Shown: positions 23,432 to 35,217, counted from the first letter of the stretch. The stretch is 64,000 bases of DNA from Chinchilla lanigera (GCF_000276665.1 NW_004955425.1:24117051-24181050), one strand, 5' to 3'. Notes: generated from the letters alone by a model not told the origin. A program made the numbers and translations.

Positions 23432-23590
23432 TTCTTTTTTGTTGTTGTTTTCTGAGACAGGGTCTTGCCATGCAGTTCAGGCTGGCCTTGAGCTCACTTT
23501 GTAGCCCAGGCTGGTCTCAGACTGGCAATAATCCTCCTGCCTCAGCCTCCCGAGTGCTTGGATTACAGGTGTGTGCCACCATGCCCAGCC
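23432..23590 (-). repeat. B1-like SINE
   Basis: T-rich head, GAGACAGGGTCTTGCCATGC, and GTGCCACCATGCCCAGCC end; flanked by copies of TTTGCTTCATTCT. Confidence 0.95.
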
Positions 23591-23882
23591 AAAGTTTTGC
23601 TTCATTCTACCTTTTGTCTGTACTTCAGATTTCCAGCAGCTGTTTCATCTTGTAGACTTGAGTGACAAGAATTGTTTCTCATCCTGTGTGCTCAGCATGA
23701 AATTTTAAAGAGTGTTGTGTAACATTTAACCAATAAACTCTTTTCATGAAAAGAAGGAAAACAAAGACACATGCATGACAGTTTTGGGTGTGGCCATTAA
23801 TGCATCTCTGTAGCAGCAGCCTCCTCTGATGGCCTTCTCACCTCCCTGGTGGGCTGCGCAGCAACACACTCAAAAGGCCCAA

Positions 23883-24289
23883 GGTCTGATTTATTTCACT
23901 TATGAGTACGGTCTCTAGTTACATCCATTTACCTATAAAAGCCTTGAGTTTATCGTTCTTTATAGCTGAGTAACACTCCATTGTATAAAAATAATATGTT
24001 TTTTTATCCATCCCTCAGTCAATGGGCATTTGGATTGTTTCCAAGATTTAGCTATTACAAATTGTGCTGCTGTAAATATGGGTATGCACATATATCACTG
24101 TGGTACTCATAAGTGAAATAAATCAGACCCGTATGTGTAAATACCATATTGTTTCCCTAGTGGAAGAACCTGCAAGAGTAAATAAAATCCAAAACATAAA
24201 TAGATATTGTGAAAGGGAAAGAAACTGCTCAAAAGGAAAGAACAACTGGGATGAGGGAAAGGAGAAAAGAAAGAAGGGAAAAAAAAAAA
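23883..24289 (+). mobile_element. LINE-1 3' end with inverted 5' part (twin-priming structure)
   Basis: 24103-24289 reads as sense L1 3' UTR (GTGAAATAAATCAGACCCGT onward) ending in an A run. 23883-24102 is the reverse complement of the L1 segment just upstream (TCAATGGGCATTTGGATTG and ATAGCTGAGTAACACTCCAT are antisense L1 landmarks). The two arms share a perfect 27-bp inverted repeat, 23883-23909 and 24103-24129. This is the expected product of twin priming with a short duplication. Confidence 0.8.
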
Positions 24290-24329
24290 TATATATATAT
24301 ATATACACACACACTCACAAATAGCTAAG

Positions 24330-25524
24330 ATGATTGTACTACTAATTTCTATTGGTTTATTGAAAGGAACAGTTAATGCTTAATGTTTTGGATCAGTTTT
24401 GCATGCTTATATCTGGTAATCTGAACAACTACTTTGAAGATAACCATATGCAATATAACAACCATTGCTGATTTCCTCTCATCTTGTTTGAAATTCTGTA
24501 TCGTTTTTAATGTTTTTTAAAAAATTTTTTATTCTCTTTAAAGAAAGAAAAAAAAGGGCCAAGGAGGTGGTCACCAGAGCAACAAGGCTAGGCCGGCTCT
24601 GCTCCCTGTCCGTGCCTTCAGTCCACTAAACCCAGAGCTTCAGAGCGGAGCTCTCCACTGACTGAGTCACGTCCCCCTGGGAAGAAACCGTACACGCTGT
24701 GTTATCTGAATTCCGAGACACTGCTGAGTCTGACCTCTGGTTCCCTGTGTGATTCTAGACTGCATGCAGTCAGCGCCCCTGGCCCACCATGCACAGGCTG
24801 ACTTCTGGCTTGTAGGACTGCCTGCACGGATACAGCCTGCTGCTGATTTGAACAACCTCTTGGCCTGATGGCCCCAAACCATGACAGCCCCTCTTCCTTC
24901 TAGACATCAGCTGAAAACCTGGACTCACACAGGGCTTCCCACCCTGTGGGCCACGTGGCGTCTGCTGACTTGAGTCAGTTTCTATCACTTCAAGGCCAAA
25001 TGGTGGCCAGCAGCTGCCAATCAACGCTTTGCTCCTGTTTGCTTTATCATTATTACTAGTTTCTCTGTCTTCTTTATGGTGGGAAAGGTGGAAAATCTTG
25101 TATAAGAACTATTACTCTCCAACCTGTTTGGCCTGGGCTATCTTAACATACTTTAAACTACTGAGGACCACACAGGCCCTTTGCTTTTGAGGGTTATATC
25201 CCGTGGCATGTTGGTTTCGGCCTGTACTTGCTCACAAGGACTCAGTGCCCATGAAGTTTTCAAGGCAATGGTTAAAGTGTTGGAATCTTGAAATTGGCAC
25301 TGTAAGGAGTATTTATGCCGCTGAAATTGGTGAATGCTACATAGCGGCTTTTTCTGGAGCTCCAATTTACCAGGATACCACTGATTTTATCTAATAATAT
25401 TTTCCATATTTGACACCAAAGTAGAGAAGTTTTGAAAATATTTCAGCTTAAAGCAATAAATCCTTTACATCTGACAAAATACTACATTTTCATAAATATA
25501 ATTTATTCCATTTCAGTTACTTAG
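24330..25524. other. No gene seen
   Basis: Intergenic; 25160-25390 may be an old transposon piece but I cannot name it. Confidence 0.5.
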
Positions 25525-25900
25525 CAAATGTTGCTGAGACAAAATACCCAATGCCAGAAGTTAAAGAGGGAAAGGTTTATTTAGCTCACAAAATGGAGGT
25601 TTCAGTCCATAATCAGCCGTCTCCAAGGCAGGGTGGCATCGCAGAGACAAGGATGGCCACAGCTCTTTCTGTCCCTTATCTCTTATCCAGGTTACTTAGG
25701 GTGCGGAGCATTCACACCCTTAATCCTCGTGCCCTTGAGCCTAGCACTGCGCCATGAATCAGTCCCAGTGTCACATACTCATAAAAAGCCCCATCTATGA
25801 CTGTATGAGGCTTTAGGGGGACATCTAGACAGAAGCTGTAACATTCCCCAAGCCATGACAAGGACAGTTGCAGCGTTAATGAGGACAGTTGCAGCATTTA
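25525..25900 (-). mobile_element. MaLR-like LTR remnant, minus strand
   Basis: The plus strand starts TTGCTGAGACAAAATACCCA and has GGTTTATTTAGCTCACAAAA, the reverse of the poly(A)-signal and end region seen in the sense copies. Confidence 0.55.
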
Positions 25901-26642
25901 TGTTTTTGCACTCTATCTAAAATAGATTTTCCTGTCAGCTTCTGCACTCAACTGGTTGCACCATCACATGCCGAGTAGTTTCTGGAAAATTCAACTTTTC
26001 ACTTGGGAAAGCATGACTGCCAGAGACAAGTAGCATCTCTGTGCTTCAAGATGGTTTTAGACTCACAAATGTCCGAGCAGGTCTCAGGGTTCGGGGAATC
26101 ACTGCACCATGGCATTTCTCCTCTTCCTTAGGTGTAGTGCATTTTGCTGCGTGCCACCCTAAGACACACTTACTTTATCCTACGGTGTTTCTTTCCACAT
26201 ACATTTAATCTCATAATCTGACAGGCTTAGTTACACAGCTGATAATTCCAGGAAATGAGAGATGGTGGCAGTATTTTCTCCTCAATTATCAACTGTGGCC
26301 TGGGTGAAAATGAACTGCTTGGGAAGGCCTGGCCCACAAGCTTACAAGACTGGGTCATCAATCCTGCTTAACACTTTCCACTTGTTCTGGGACATAAGGC
26401 TTCCTCCAGCCTTCTTGTCTACCTAAATTTTTCCAATTGTATATTTATTCCATTTCCCCAAAACCACTATATTTTACTTGGTGAGGAAAGAACCCAAACA
26501 TTTTCCTGTTAATAAAATTCAAACGTTTTTGAACTCAACTGTATTTTGAAAAAAAAAATGATAGGAGAGTTTAAAGGTTATATTCTGGCTGGAGAAAGGA
26601 TACTGTTTCTGGTGATCAGGAAAGATTTTTTTCTTCTTTCTT
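25901..26642. other. No gene seen
   Basis: Unique intergenic sequence. Confidence 0.5.
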
Positions 26643-26773
26643 TCTGGTGGTACTGGGCTACATCTTGAACCTTTACTTTGTTTTTTGAGACAAGGACTCG
26701 CTATATCACTAAACTTGGGATCCTCCTGCCTCGGCCTTCCAGGGTGCTGGGATTATAGGTGTGCACTAGCTAC
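26643..26773 (-). repeat. B1-dID-like SINE, degraded
   Basis: TGGTGGTACTGGGCTACATC (ID-like remnant), then TTTTTTGAGACAAGGACTCG and GGGATTATAGGTGTGCAC. Confidence 0.75.
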
Positions 26774-26940
26774 AAAGTCTAGAAATACTTTACTGAAAAC
26801 TTTTTATTCATTTTCAACTCTCAGAGGCTGAGAGCCATCTGCTTTCATTCTCCCTACTCCCTTCTGCTGAGGGACTGCTAGCCAGCGAGGGGTTGTCTCC
26901 CACAGACAGGAGGCAGTGCGGATCTTCTAGGGTTCCCTCT

Positions 26941-27019
26941 CCTCTCTTTCTTTCTTCTTTTCTTTTCTCTTTTTCTCTTTCTTTTGTTCTTTCTTTCTTT
27001 CTTTCTTTTTCTTTCTTTT
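26941..27019 (+). repeat. (TTTC)n-rich polypyrimidine tract
   Basis: Imperfect TTTC/CTTT repeats of about 80 bp at the tail of an ID SINE. Confidence 0.9.
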
Positions 27020-27106
27020 TTGTTTTTTTTTTGGTACCAGGACTCAAACTCAGGACCTTGCGTTTGCCAGACAGGCGTGTGTGCCACTGAGCTAAATCTC
27101 CAGCAT
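27020..27106 (-). repeat. ID-type SINE
   Basis: TTTTTGGTACCAGGACTCAA, GCCAGACAGGCGTGTGTG and GAGCTAAATCTCCAGC. Confidence 0.92.
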
Positions 27107-27609
27107 CCCTGTTCTTATATTCCTCTCTCACTAGAAAAAAAAAATGTGATTGCCATCAATAACATTTGCAAGTCAGGAATCTATATATATGTTCATTATA
27201 AATCTAAATTTTTCTAAAGAGATATAAAAAAGCAACCACTCGATGCCTTTAGCAGAAATTGTACTGTTTTTTAAAAAAATCTCAATTGATTCTCCCAAAC
27301 CCATTCTTCATGCCTAAGGATACGGACCTTTATGAAGTGTGCTCCCTTGGCCTCTGGCTTGGCCCTAAAATCAGGAGCAATGGGAAGCACCAGCAATGGG
27401 AAGAGCCGGCAGGGTGGGGCAAATGTTGGCGAGGTCCTCCCTCCACCCTCTGGGTCAGGAAGTGCCAATCTTCAGCTGCACCAGCCCATGTGGTTCCCAG
27501 AATGCTGCCTACACCTCTGCAGCTAGCCAATCACCAAATGCTCTGCAGCTACATGTCAGTGTGTCTCCCGGCCAGGGCACAAAGGTTATACAGATAAATA
27601 TTCCAGAGA
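27107..27609. other. No gene seen, directly downstream of F2R
   Basis: Short overlapping open frames on both strands at 27260-27640 have no recognised domain. Confidence 0.5.
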
Positions 27610-27628
27610 TACCACGTACATTTTCATG

Positions 27629-27634
27629 TTTATT
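27629..27634 (-). terminator. F2R: Candidate distal poly(A) signal of F2R (AATAAA)
   Basis: Reads AATAAA on the minus strand in the context ACATTAATAAACATG, about 1.95 kb after the stop codon, close to the length of 3' UTR expected for this gene. The position is inferred and needs transcript data. Confidence 0.5.
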
Positions 27635-27651
27635 AATGTAGGTTACATGAC

Positions 27652-27812
27652 ATTTTTTTTTGTCTTTTTGAGGCATGGTCTCACTATACAGTTCAGGCTG
27701 GTCTTGAACTCACTTTGCAGCCTAGGCTGGCCTTGAACTCGCAATGATCCTCCTGCCTCAATCCCCCGCGAGCTGGGATTACAGGCATGCGCCACCACGC
27801 CCAGTTTACGTG
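27652..27812 (-). repeat. B1-like SINE in the likely F2R 3' UTR
   Basis: TTTTTTTTGTCTTTTTGAGG on the plus strand and GCGCCACCACGCCCAGTTTA at the other end; it is in sense orientation relative to F2R. Confidence 0.95.
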
Positions 27813-28122
27813 ACATTTTTAAAAAGAGTGAACATAAAAACTGAAATCATAAACTACTGTGATGACAGGTATTTTAATATATACAGACTAAATAAACAAT
27901 GACACTAACTCAGTTAATAAAATCAGTGCTAGCTTCTACTTGCAATACACTTATATTACTCTTATGTAAATTATTGATATTTGGAAATACTTTGCTCTTT
28001 TAAATAGATAAACATTTACCTTGCAACTTTCCCACTTTTGTTTGTTTAAAATGCCACCACTTTTTAATCAGGAAAAAAAATTTCAACCTAATTTTCAAAT
28101 TACTTTGCTAAACCCATGAAGA

Positions 28123-28128
28123 TTTATT
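28123..28128 (-). terminator. F2R: Candidate proximal poly(A) signal of F2R (AATAAA)
   Basis: Minus-strand AATAAA about 1.46 kb after the stop. It would give a shorter mRNA without the B1 SINE. Confidence 0.3.
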
Positions 28129-29588
28129 TGTCTATGCTTGATACTTATCATGGGGTTAAAAAAGCTTTAAAAATCATTTCATTAACTTTTAAGGAAAGCG
28201 AAAAATATAGAATAATTTTCCTAGATTTCAATGCCAAATCCATTTTCACTTGTTATTTCTAACCAGTCTGACACAAATGAGTCTTAAAAGAAAACTTGAG
28301 TCGTTACTTGAACAAACATTTACACATAAATACTGTCCAGCTGATATAGACAGAAGGGCTTACTTTTCAAAAGTACACATCCTCTGTTGTGTTTTCATCT
28401 TAAGTTATAACCAGCAGAAGCAGAAACACAAGTGTTCCAAGCTCTGCAGCAGACAGGCCTCGCTGGCATGAGAGCCTCTGGGTGGCATCTGGCTTGAAAC
28501 ACTGCCTTGTGTTTACCATAGTGCATCACATGCTGCCCCGTACTGTCCCTGCTGCTCTCCCAAGATGAGTTCAGTCGCAGTCAGGGTGCCGCGGGCGTCC
28601 TCCTGCTCCCATGACGGGCAGAGCAGCCTCTCATGGCTGTTGCCTCCAGGACGTCCCATCCTGCCCTGCGGGTTCTGACAGACATGCTCAGCTCACAGCT
28701 GTCACAGATGACGGCTCGAGCTTGGTGGCCTGAGTCTCGCTGGTTCCCAGGAGGTCAAGCAGGACAGCTGCTGGCCAGCATGCAGCTCTGCCTGGCCCGA
28801 GGCCTGGAGTCCTCCGTCCAGCAGGGTCAACTCTCGAGGTGGGCTGCTCGGGAAGGCCGTCTGCAGTCACGTGTGGGGACTGTGCTTGGTCTCGGTTCAT
28901 GTATGCAGTATGGAAAATATCAGACTGCGGACCATAGAAATTGGGTTTTTCATCTGTTGCGACAACTTTAAAAATTTAAACTTTGACATATTTAAAATGA
29001 AAAACATCAGAACTTTTTCTGCATACCACCAAATCTTATCCTTCCATTAGTTAAGCACTGCTGACAAACAATATTAAAATTCACTTATTTGCAAAATAAT
29101 CGATGTATAAACACATGCCATTTGTGTGTAAACCCAAACTACTACTGTCACTACTGCTGCACATCTTCGGAGGCTCATGGCTAAACTTCACCAGCCTGGA
29201 CTTGTCAGATAACGTCAGACAATCAGAGGTTTTCTTTTTCTATAATTGCTGGGGGCAAAAAGAGAAGGCTTCAAAGTGCCTAATCCATACTGTGCTGCAG
29301 ATAATACTTGTGTGTGCATACTCATACATATATGTAAGCCACCTATATATCTAAAAGAGTGACATTCAGTTACTGTGGCACTGGCAGTACTCCCTTGGAA
29401 TAACACTGTCTTCCATTCCTGTTACTTTTTCTGGTAACTAACCAATATTTATGCTCTCTTAAGCAGCAGGCATGCAAACCATGCATTTGTTATTTTAGGC
29501 GATGAAGTCGCTTTGCCAGGGACTGATAGAATTCCTGAGCTTTTCACTTTCTTAACCTTTCTTTTTAACTGACCAGCAGTCACTTTTC

Positions 29589-30784
29589 CTAAGCTAACAG
29601 CTTCTTGTAGATGCTGTTATTCATGTTAGCAGAGCTGGTGTCCATTTTACTTGCCATCAACTGACCGCTGCTGTTGTAACTGTTGGGATCCACGTTTTCT
29701 TTGCAACACAGGATACTGTAGAGGTGGCGCTGGCACTCTGAGGAGGCATAATAGTAGATCAGGGGGTCGATGCAACAGCTCACGCTGCTGATGCAGACGC
29801 AAAGGAGGTAAGCGAAGTAGGCAGCCTCGGTGGCAGCGCTGTGGGACAGGAACAAGTAATGCGTGATCAGAAGGACGTTGGTGGGCCCAAAGCAGATGAG
29901 GAAGATGCAGAAGACAGCCGTCGACAAGAGCACGGCCCGGGACTTGTTGCTCTGGCTGGCGACGGTGGACGAGCTGAGACATCGGATGATAGACACGTAG
30001 CAGACGGAGGAAATGATCAGCGGCACGAAGAAGAAGATGGCCGAGAAGGCAGAGAAGTAGTAGGCGTAGAAGCCTTGGAGCAACGTGGCGTTGAGCACGT
30101 CGTGGCAGGTGGTGATGTTGAGCCCCGGGACCCGGGCGGTCTGCTCCCTGAGGAGCAGCGGCAGCACCCCGGCGATGGCCATGGCCCAGATGGCCAGGCT
30201 GGTGAAGCAGGCCCTCCCCAGGGTGCGCCAGGAGAGGGCCTGGATGGGGTACACCACCGCCAGGAAGCGGTCCACGCTGATGGCTGTCATGAGCATGACC
30301 GAGGCGTACATGTTGCAGTAGAAGGCGGCGGTGGTGAAGCGGCACATCCCAGAGCCGAACTTCCAGTCGCTGCCGGCAAAGTAATAGCTGATCTTAAAGG
30401 GCAGCACGGACACGAAGAGCACGTCCGCTGTGGCCAGGTGCAGCATGTAGACCACGGCCGGCTTCTTCACCTTCATCTTCAGGACGAACACAGCCACGGC
30501 CAGGAGGTTCAGCGGGAGGCTGATGAGCACCACGCCGGTGTAGATGGAGGGGACCAAGCGCGTCAGCCAGGGGCTGGTCAGGTAGCCCGCGGCGGCGTCC
30601 GAGATGAACACGGGGGGCGGCCTCTGCAGAGGGCTGCTCCTGTTGAAGGAGATGTTTCTGGTTTCGGTCCATGTGCTTTCGTTCCCCTCCCCTTCCTCGT
30701 CCATGGGGAACTGCTCGAATTCGTCATTGGGATTCCGGAGAAGGAATGAGCGGGGGTTAAAGGTGGGATTTGTTGCCCTGGATT
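29589..30784 (-). CDS. F2R: F2R (PAR1, thrombin receptor), coding part of exon 2
   Basis: G-protein-coupled receptor activated by proteolysis at the plasma membrane: thrombin cuts the exodomain and the new N-terminus acts as a tethered agonist. The exon follows a TTTTGCAG acceptor (AG at 30786-30785) and starts in phase 1, so exon 1 supplies the first base of a Glu codon. It encodes 397 residues and ends in TAG. Numbering from the first whole codon: thrombin site FNPR/SFLLRN at 8-17, acidic hirudin-like stretch DEFEQF at 20-25, seven hydrophobic spans from about 77 to 345, the disulfide cysteines at 147 (before TM3) and 226 (ECL2, CHDVLN), DRF at 171-173 in place of DRY, DPLIYYY at 339-345 in place of NPxxY, CC at 359-360 (likely palmitoylated) and a Ser-rich tail. 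The frame is intact. About 28 N-terminal residues (signal peptide) are missing because exon 1 is not in the readable sequence. Identity is recognised from family knowledge, without a database search. Confidence 0.97.
30732..30752 (-). other. F2R: Thrombin cleavage site and tethered ligand of PAR1
   Basis: The Arg codon at 30752-30750 is P1 of the cleavage site (FNPR); the next six codons, 30749-30732, encode SFLLRN, the same agonist hexapeptide as in human PAR1. It lies 11 codons into exon 2, so cleavage site and ligand are both in this exon. Confidence 0.95.
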
Positions 30785-33051
30785 CTGCAAAATTGAAATT
30801 TAAAAAAGGAATGAATTAAAAAGCCAAAAGAGACCCTTAGGAAATACATGTTTACTTTGGCTTGCTTCTTACTTTCTTCTCAGGGGAACTGCTGGTGAAA
30901 CCCAGATTACGCATGGACAGACCGCAGAGGGTGAGTTAACTCAAGACCTGCAATATTGTTTAATACAAGTAAACGCGTTTAAACCTGCTCCTCCGAGGGC
31001 CAAAGGTAGATGGTACACTCCAGAGGTCTGCCCAGTGGACCTCAGGAAAGGCCAAGTGGCAACGGGAAGGGATAAAATGGCCTATTCTTTCTGTCCCACC
31101 CTGTCTGCACACAGACATACTCCAGTACCCACGACCTCCTCTCCTCCAGGGCCTCCACACGCACACCGCCGGTTAATTTGCACCACCCTGTGAAAACCAC
31201 CCCTCCTGATAGGAAAATCCATGCAGAGAGTGGAACAGAGCTCTTAAGGCAGGCTCTGGGGCATCTGACATAGAACTCAGGGCTCCCAATCCCACGAACC
31301 TCCCTGTAGTTTTCCTCTACCATCCATGGTCTGCATGTTTACAGTGCTGCGTTCTAAATCTACATACCTGAGTCTAAACCAGCGCCTCTGTTTACCCCAA
31401 AAGAATCACAAGGCTCCTGTCTCCTCAGTCTTCTTGCTGCCTGCTTCCTGAGAAGGATGGTGCATGCTCTCGGCCACTCACGCCAGGCTGATGGCCCTGC
31501 CTGTTCTAGAATGCACCCTGGCAGACCTCAAGGCTCACACCAGCCCAGCCGTGCCAGGCTGTCGAGTATCAATCAGATATCAAAATAAAGGCTCAGCTAC
31601 ATACTTCCTTTTGTCATCTTCTTCCATAAAAAATAAAAAAACATGTGAAATGTTACTCAGATAAAAAGCAACTCTTAGCAGCAGGAACTCCATCAGCTTT
31701 TTCTTCTGAGGAGTTCTGGTAAAATCCTGCCACTGAGGAGAAGAGATGGGGACAAGCTCTTGTCGGGTCTTGGGAAGCTGAGGCAAGAAGAAAAGAAACC
31801 TCCTAGGAAAAGGATGGGACCTACTACTGAGAACACTCCCCATGAAGTCTGGACACACAAGCGGGTCCCAGAATGCTGTCAAAGAATTTTAAGACACGGC
31901 TGCTAGCTGGACAATAATAGCGGATTTTTGAACTTTTGGTTTTGTTTTTCAGGAGCGGAATCCTTCCTACAAGGACAACTTACACGGAAAGGTGTAGCGC
32001 TACAAAAGGAAAGGCTCTGCTCCCGGTGCCTGACCCGGCTGCCTCGTAGACACAAGTGGCAGACTGGGCACCCTTGCCGGACAGGGACAGCCGTGGCCTG
32101 GAGGCATCTAGGTTCTCAGGCTGGAACAAGGCGAGCGCTGAGGAGGGGAGGGCTGGGCCCTACAGGAAAGGATGACTCCAGACTCTTGTTTTCAGTGACT
32201 TTTGGCTTTAGAAGTGGCAGAAGTCAGTCTGTTATACTGTGAAAAACAAATGTGGCCATGTTTTTTCTGGCATATAGCTCCTAAAGAGAATTCTTGGAAG
32301 CTCTAGCTAGAATGAAAGGAATATCTTTTGTATGCTCATGAGCTAACTGGGGGTTAGTGGCCCTTCACAGCTCCAGGGTGGGCCACGCTCACAGCAAGGA
32401 CCAAGGCGAGATCAGAGGGAAAGGGCAGGGTGCGCCATGTCCCGTCCCACCTATCTCACCCCGTGCACCTCTCCCGTCCCGCTGCTCCAGTGTCTTTGGG
32501 ATTCCCTTTAGACAGCTCAGAAAGGATAATGAAGTGTTTCTCGGATTCTGTGAGCTGCTGTAGCAAGCAGAATCAGAAGTGCAGGCTCTGGGGGCCCGCG
32601 GCACGCAGCCAGGTGGTCAGAAGATCTGGAGGCCCAGACTTGTGACTGACGTGGGAGACACTTTTGTGGATTGGAGCCCTTCAACTGTGCAATCTGAGTG
32701 CATCTCAGGCAGGCGGTGTCAGGACTGAGTTAAGTTTGAGGGTACTTGCGGGAGCTCCAGGAGAACTGATTACACAGGGTATAGGACAATTCCTCCACAT
32801 AGCAGGCATCAATATTGTGTAGGAAAGGAAGAAAGCTTTCCCTCCTTCAGAACAGTTGACTACAATTCAGGAAAAAAAGTTGGCTAAAATATCAGTTCAG
32901 ATAGAAAACAGTCTGCATGGCCCAAAGAGAGGACAAAGTTCTGTGAGACACTTTTAACAAATTAATTGAATCCGAGCAGGAGGCCACAGGACCCTCAATA
33001 TGTAGCCAGCTGATCAGAAGCTCCTAGTCATTGGAAAGATAGGAGACCAGG

Positions 33052-33208
33052 AGCCAGATGTGGTGGCACATACCTGCAATCCCAGCACTTGGGAGGCTGA
33101 GACAGCAAGACTGCTTCAAGTTCGAGGTCGTACTTGGCTACACAATGAGTTCAAAGCTAGCCTGGACTACAGAATGAGACCCTGTCTCAAAGACAAAACA
33201 AAAAGGAA
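33052..33208 (+). repeat. B1-like SINE
   Basis: GCCAGATGTGGTGGCACATA start, GACCCTGTCTCAAAGACAAA end; tail passes into an AC array. Confidence 0.93.
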
Positions 33209-33216
33209 CACAACAC

Positions 33217-33217
<1 letters not shown>

Positions 33218-33252
<35 letters not shown>
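33218..33252 (+). repeat. (AC)n microsatellite
   Basis: About 17 AC units directly after the A-rich tail of a B1. Confidence 0.97.
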
Positions 33253-33256
<4 letters not shown>

Positions 33257-33589
33257 GAGGACCAGAAAGGAAAAAGCCAGAGAGAGGAAGCCCTAAATCC
33301 CAGTGTAAATTCTGCCCTAGGCTTTGGCTGACCCTTGAACCATGCCTGTGCAGAACAGAGGCAAAGTACCTCAAAGTACCTCTTAAGAAGACAAGAGCTG
33401 TGGTGACATTAGAGCTTTGCTCTGGAGACTGTGCGGTTAGCCCAGTCAAATTAGTTGGCTACTAAGGTCGAAGTCCTAACACTCTCTGAAGGAATACAAG
33501 ACCCAGTCTTCCCAGCACAGCAACGCCCAGGGTACAACCCAAAACCATTCAGTATGAGGAAAACTGGAGGGTTTTACTAGCTCTGTCTT

Positions 33590-34618
33590 TTAAATGAAAA
33601 TGTTGAACTCTGGATCCCTTCCTCCTCTACTCACACCATACACAGAACTCAACTCAAAAGGACCCAGAACTACGTTAGAAAGGACTGGCAGAGAACACAG
33701 ACTCCATGGCACTGTTCCGGGCAATGTGTTTTTAGCTATGCCCCTAAGAGCACAGACAAGAACAGAAATAGACACAGGAGATGGCATTAAGCTAAAGTTT
33801 CTACACAGCAAAAACAACTGTCAACAGCAAAGAAGCAATGTACAGAAGAGACAGGAAACATCCATGAACTATATTTCTGATATCTAATAGCCAAATCTAA
33901 TACTGCAACACACAAGGGTCTCAAGTCACTCAACAGCAAGAACCCAGTTTCAAAATGGGGAAATGAATGGAACAGACATTACCCACAGATGACACCCACA
34001 GGCCCACAGGGGTGTGGAACTACGTCTAACATTGCCAGTCATCAAGGAGGTGTAGAGTAGACTGAGTGCGACCCCCACACGCACTTTACACCCGTCTGAA
34101 GGGCTACAATGAGAACAGGAAGGTGGCGAGCACCGGCCAGCATGGAAACCAAAGCAGACAACTGCCACCACTAGCCGGAACGGAAATTAGCACAACCATC
34201 TGGGGAACAGTATGGAGGCATCTCAAAAACCTAAAAAAACAGATCTACCACAATTCGGCAATGCTACTACTGTGGACGTATCCAAAGAGAATGAAATCCG
34301 TGTGTCCAAGAGCCATCCGTTACTTACAGCAGATGAGACATGGAGTCAACCATGTGTCCTGCAGTGGCGGAATGGGTCACACCCACGTGGTGCACACCCA
34401 GCAGCATCCTGACAGCCTGGGGGGCGCTCTCAGTGGCAGGCACATGGATAAGCCTGAGGAGCAGTATGCTGAGTGACAGAAACTAGGCACAGAGCGACAA
34501 CACTGCCTGATCTCACTCAGATGGGGACCTGAGACGGTGAACTCACCAAGCAGGGAGGATGGTGCTTCCCAGGGGACGAGGTGGGGGTGGGGAGACACTG
34601 CACAAAGGCACAAAATTT
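33590..34618 (+). mobile_element. LINE-1 3' part, sense strand, in F2R intron 1
   Basis: The plus strand follows the end of L1 ORF2 and its 3' UTR: AAGTTTCTACACAGCAAAAAC, TCAAAATGGGGAAATGAATGG, ATCTGGGGAACAGTATGGAGG and TGCCTGATCTCACTCAGATGG. The frame is broken, so it is inactive. It is antisense to F2R. Confidence 0.75.
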
Positions 34619-34785
34619 TAAGCAAGGTGTGGTGGCTCGTGCCCAAACTCTGGGAGGCTGAGGCAGAAGGATCACAAACTCAAGCCCAGCCGGGGTAACT
34701 TAGCAACTTAGCCAGATCCTGTCTCAAAAAATACACAAAGGTTTGGGTTGGGGATATAGCAAAAAAAGAGAAAAAGTTAAAAACT
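34619..34785 (+). repeat. B1-dID composite SINE
   Basis: AGGTGTGGTGGCTCGTGCCC start, B1-like body, then ID-like TTGGGTTGGGGATATAGCAA. Confidence 0.8.
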
Positions 34786-35000
34786 TTCAGTTAGGAGGAA
34801 TAAGCTCAAGAGGTCTATTATACAACGTAATGACTGTAGTTCCTAACAATGAGTTGTATGTAAGAAAATTACTGGGATTAGATTTTAATTGTCCTCACCC
34901 CCAAAATGATAAGTATGTAATGTATACTTATAGTAATTAGCTTGATTTAGTCATTCCACAATGTGTACAATTTTCAAAACATCATGGTGTACAATATGTA

Positions 35001-35081
35001 ATTTTTTTTCATTTTTGGTACTGGGAATTGAACTCAGGACCTTGTGCTTGCCAGGCAGGCACTTGGGCCACTGAGCTACCC
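35001..35081 (-). repeat. ID-type SINE
   Basis: TTTTTGGTACTGGGAATTGA, GCCAGGCAGGCACTTGGGCC; flanked by CAATATGTAATTTTTT and CAATATATAATTTTTT. Confidence 0.94.
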
Positions 35082-35217
35082 AATATATAATTTTTTGACA
35101 AGGAAAAAAGAAGAGAATTAGTAAAGTGTAACTCATTCGTAAGTAAAAAGGTCAAATAAAACGTCAGTCCTGAGTTCATGCAAATGTTGGAATTAGCAGG
35201 TAAGAATTTTATTCTAT

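Larger units (their letters stand above)
27610..29588 (-). other. F2R: Probable F2R 3' untranslated region
   Basis: No coding signal follows the F2R stop codon. From memory, the human F2R 3' UTR is about 2 kb, which would end here near 27.6 kb. Two AATAAA hexamers on the minus strand are candidates: 28128-28123 (short form) and 27634-27629 (long form). The long form would carry a sense B1 SINE just before its poly(A) signal. Short open frames on either strand in this stretch look like chance. Confidence 0.6.

Noticed and set aside
29841..30749. 302-codon open frame on the plus strand, and 232- and 92-codon minus frames, over F2R
   Set aside because: They are out-of-frame or antisense shadows of the GC-rich F2R exon, with low-complexity composition.
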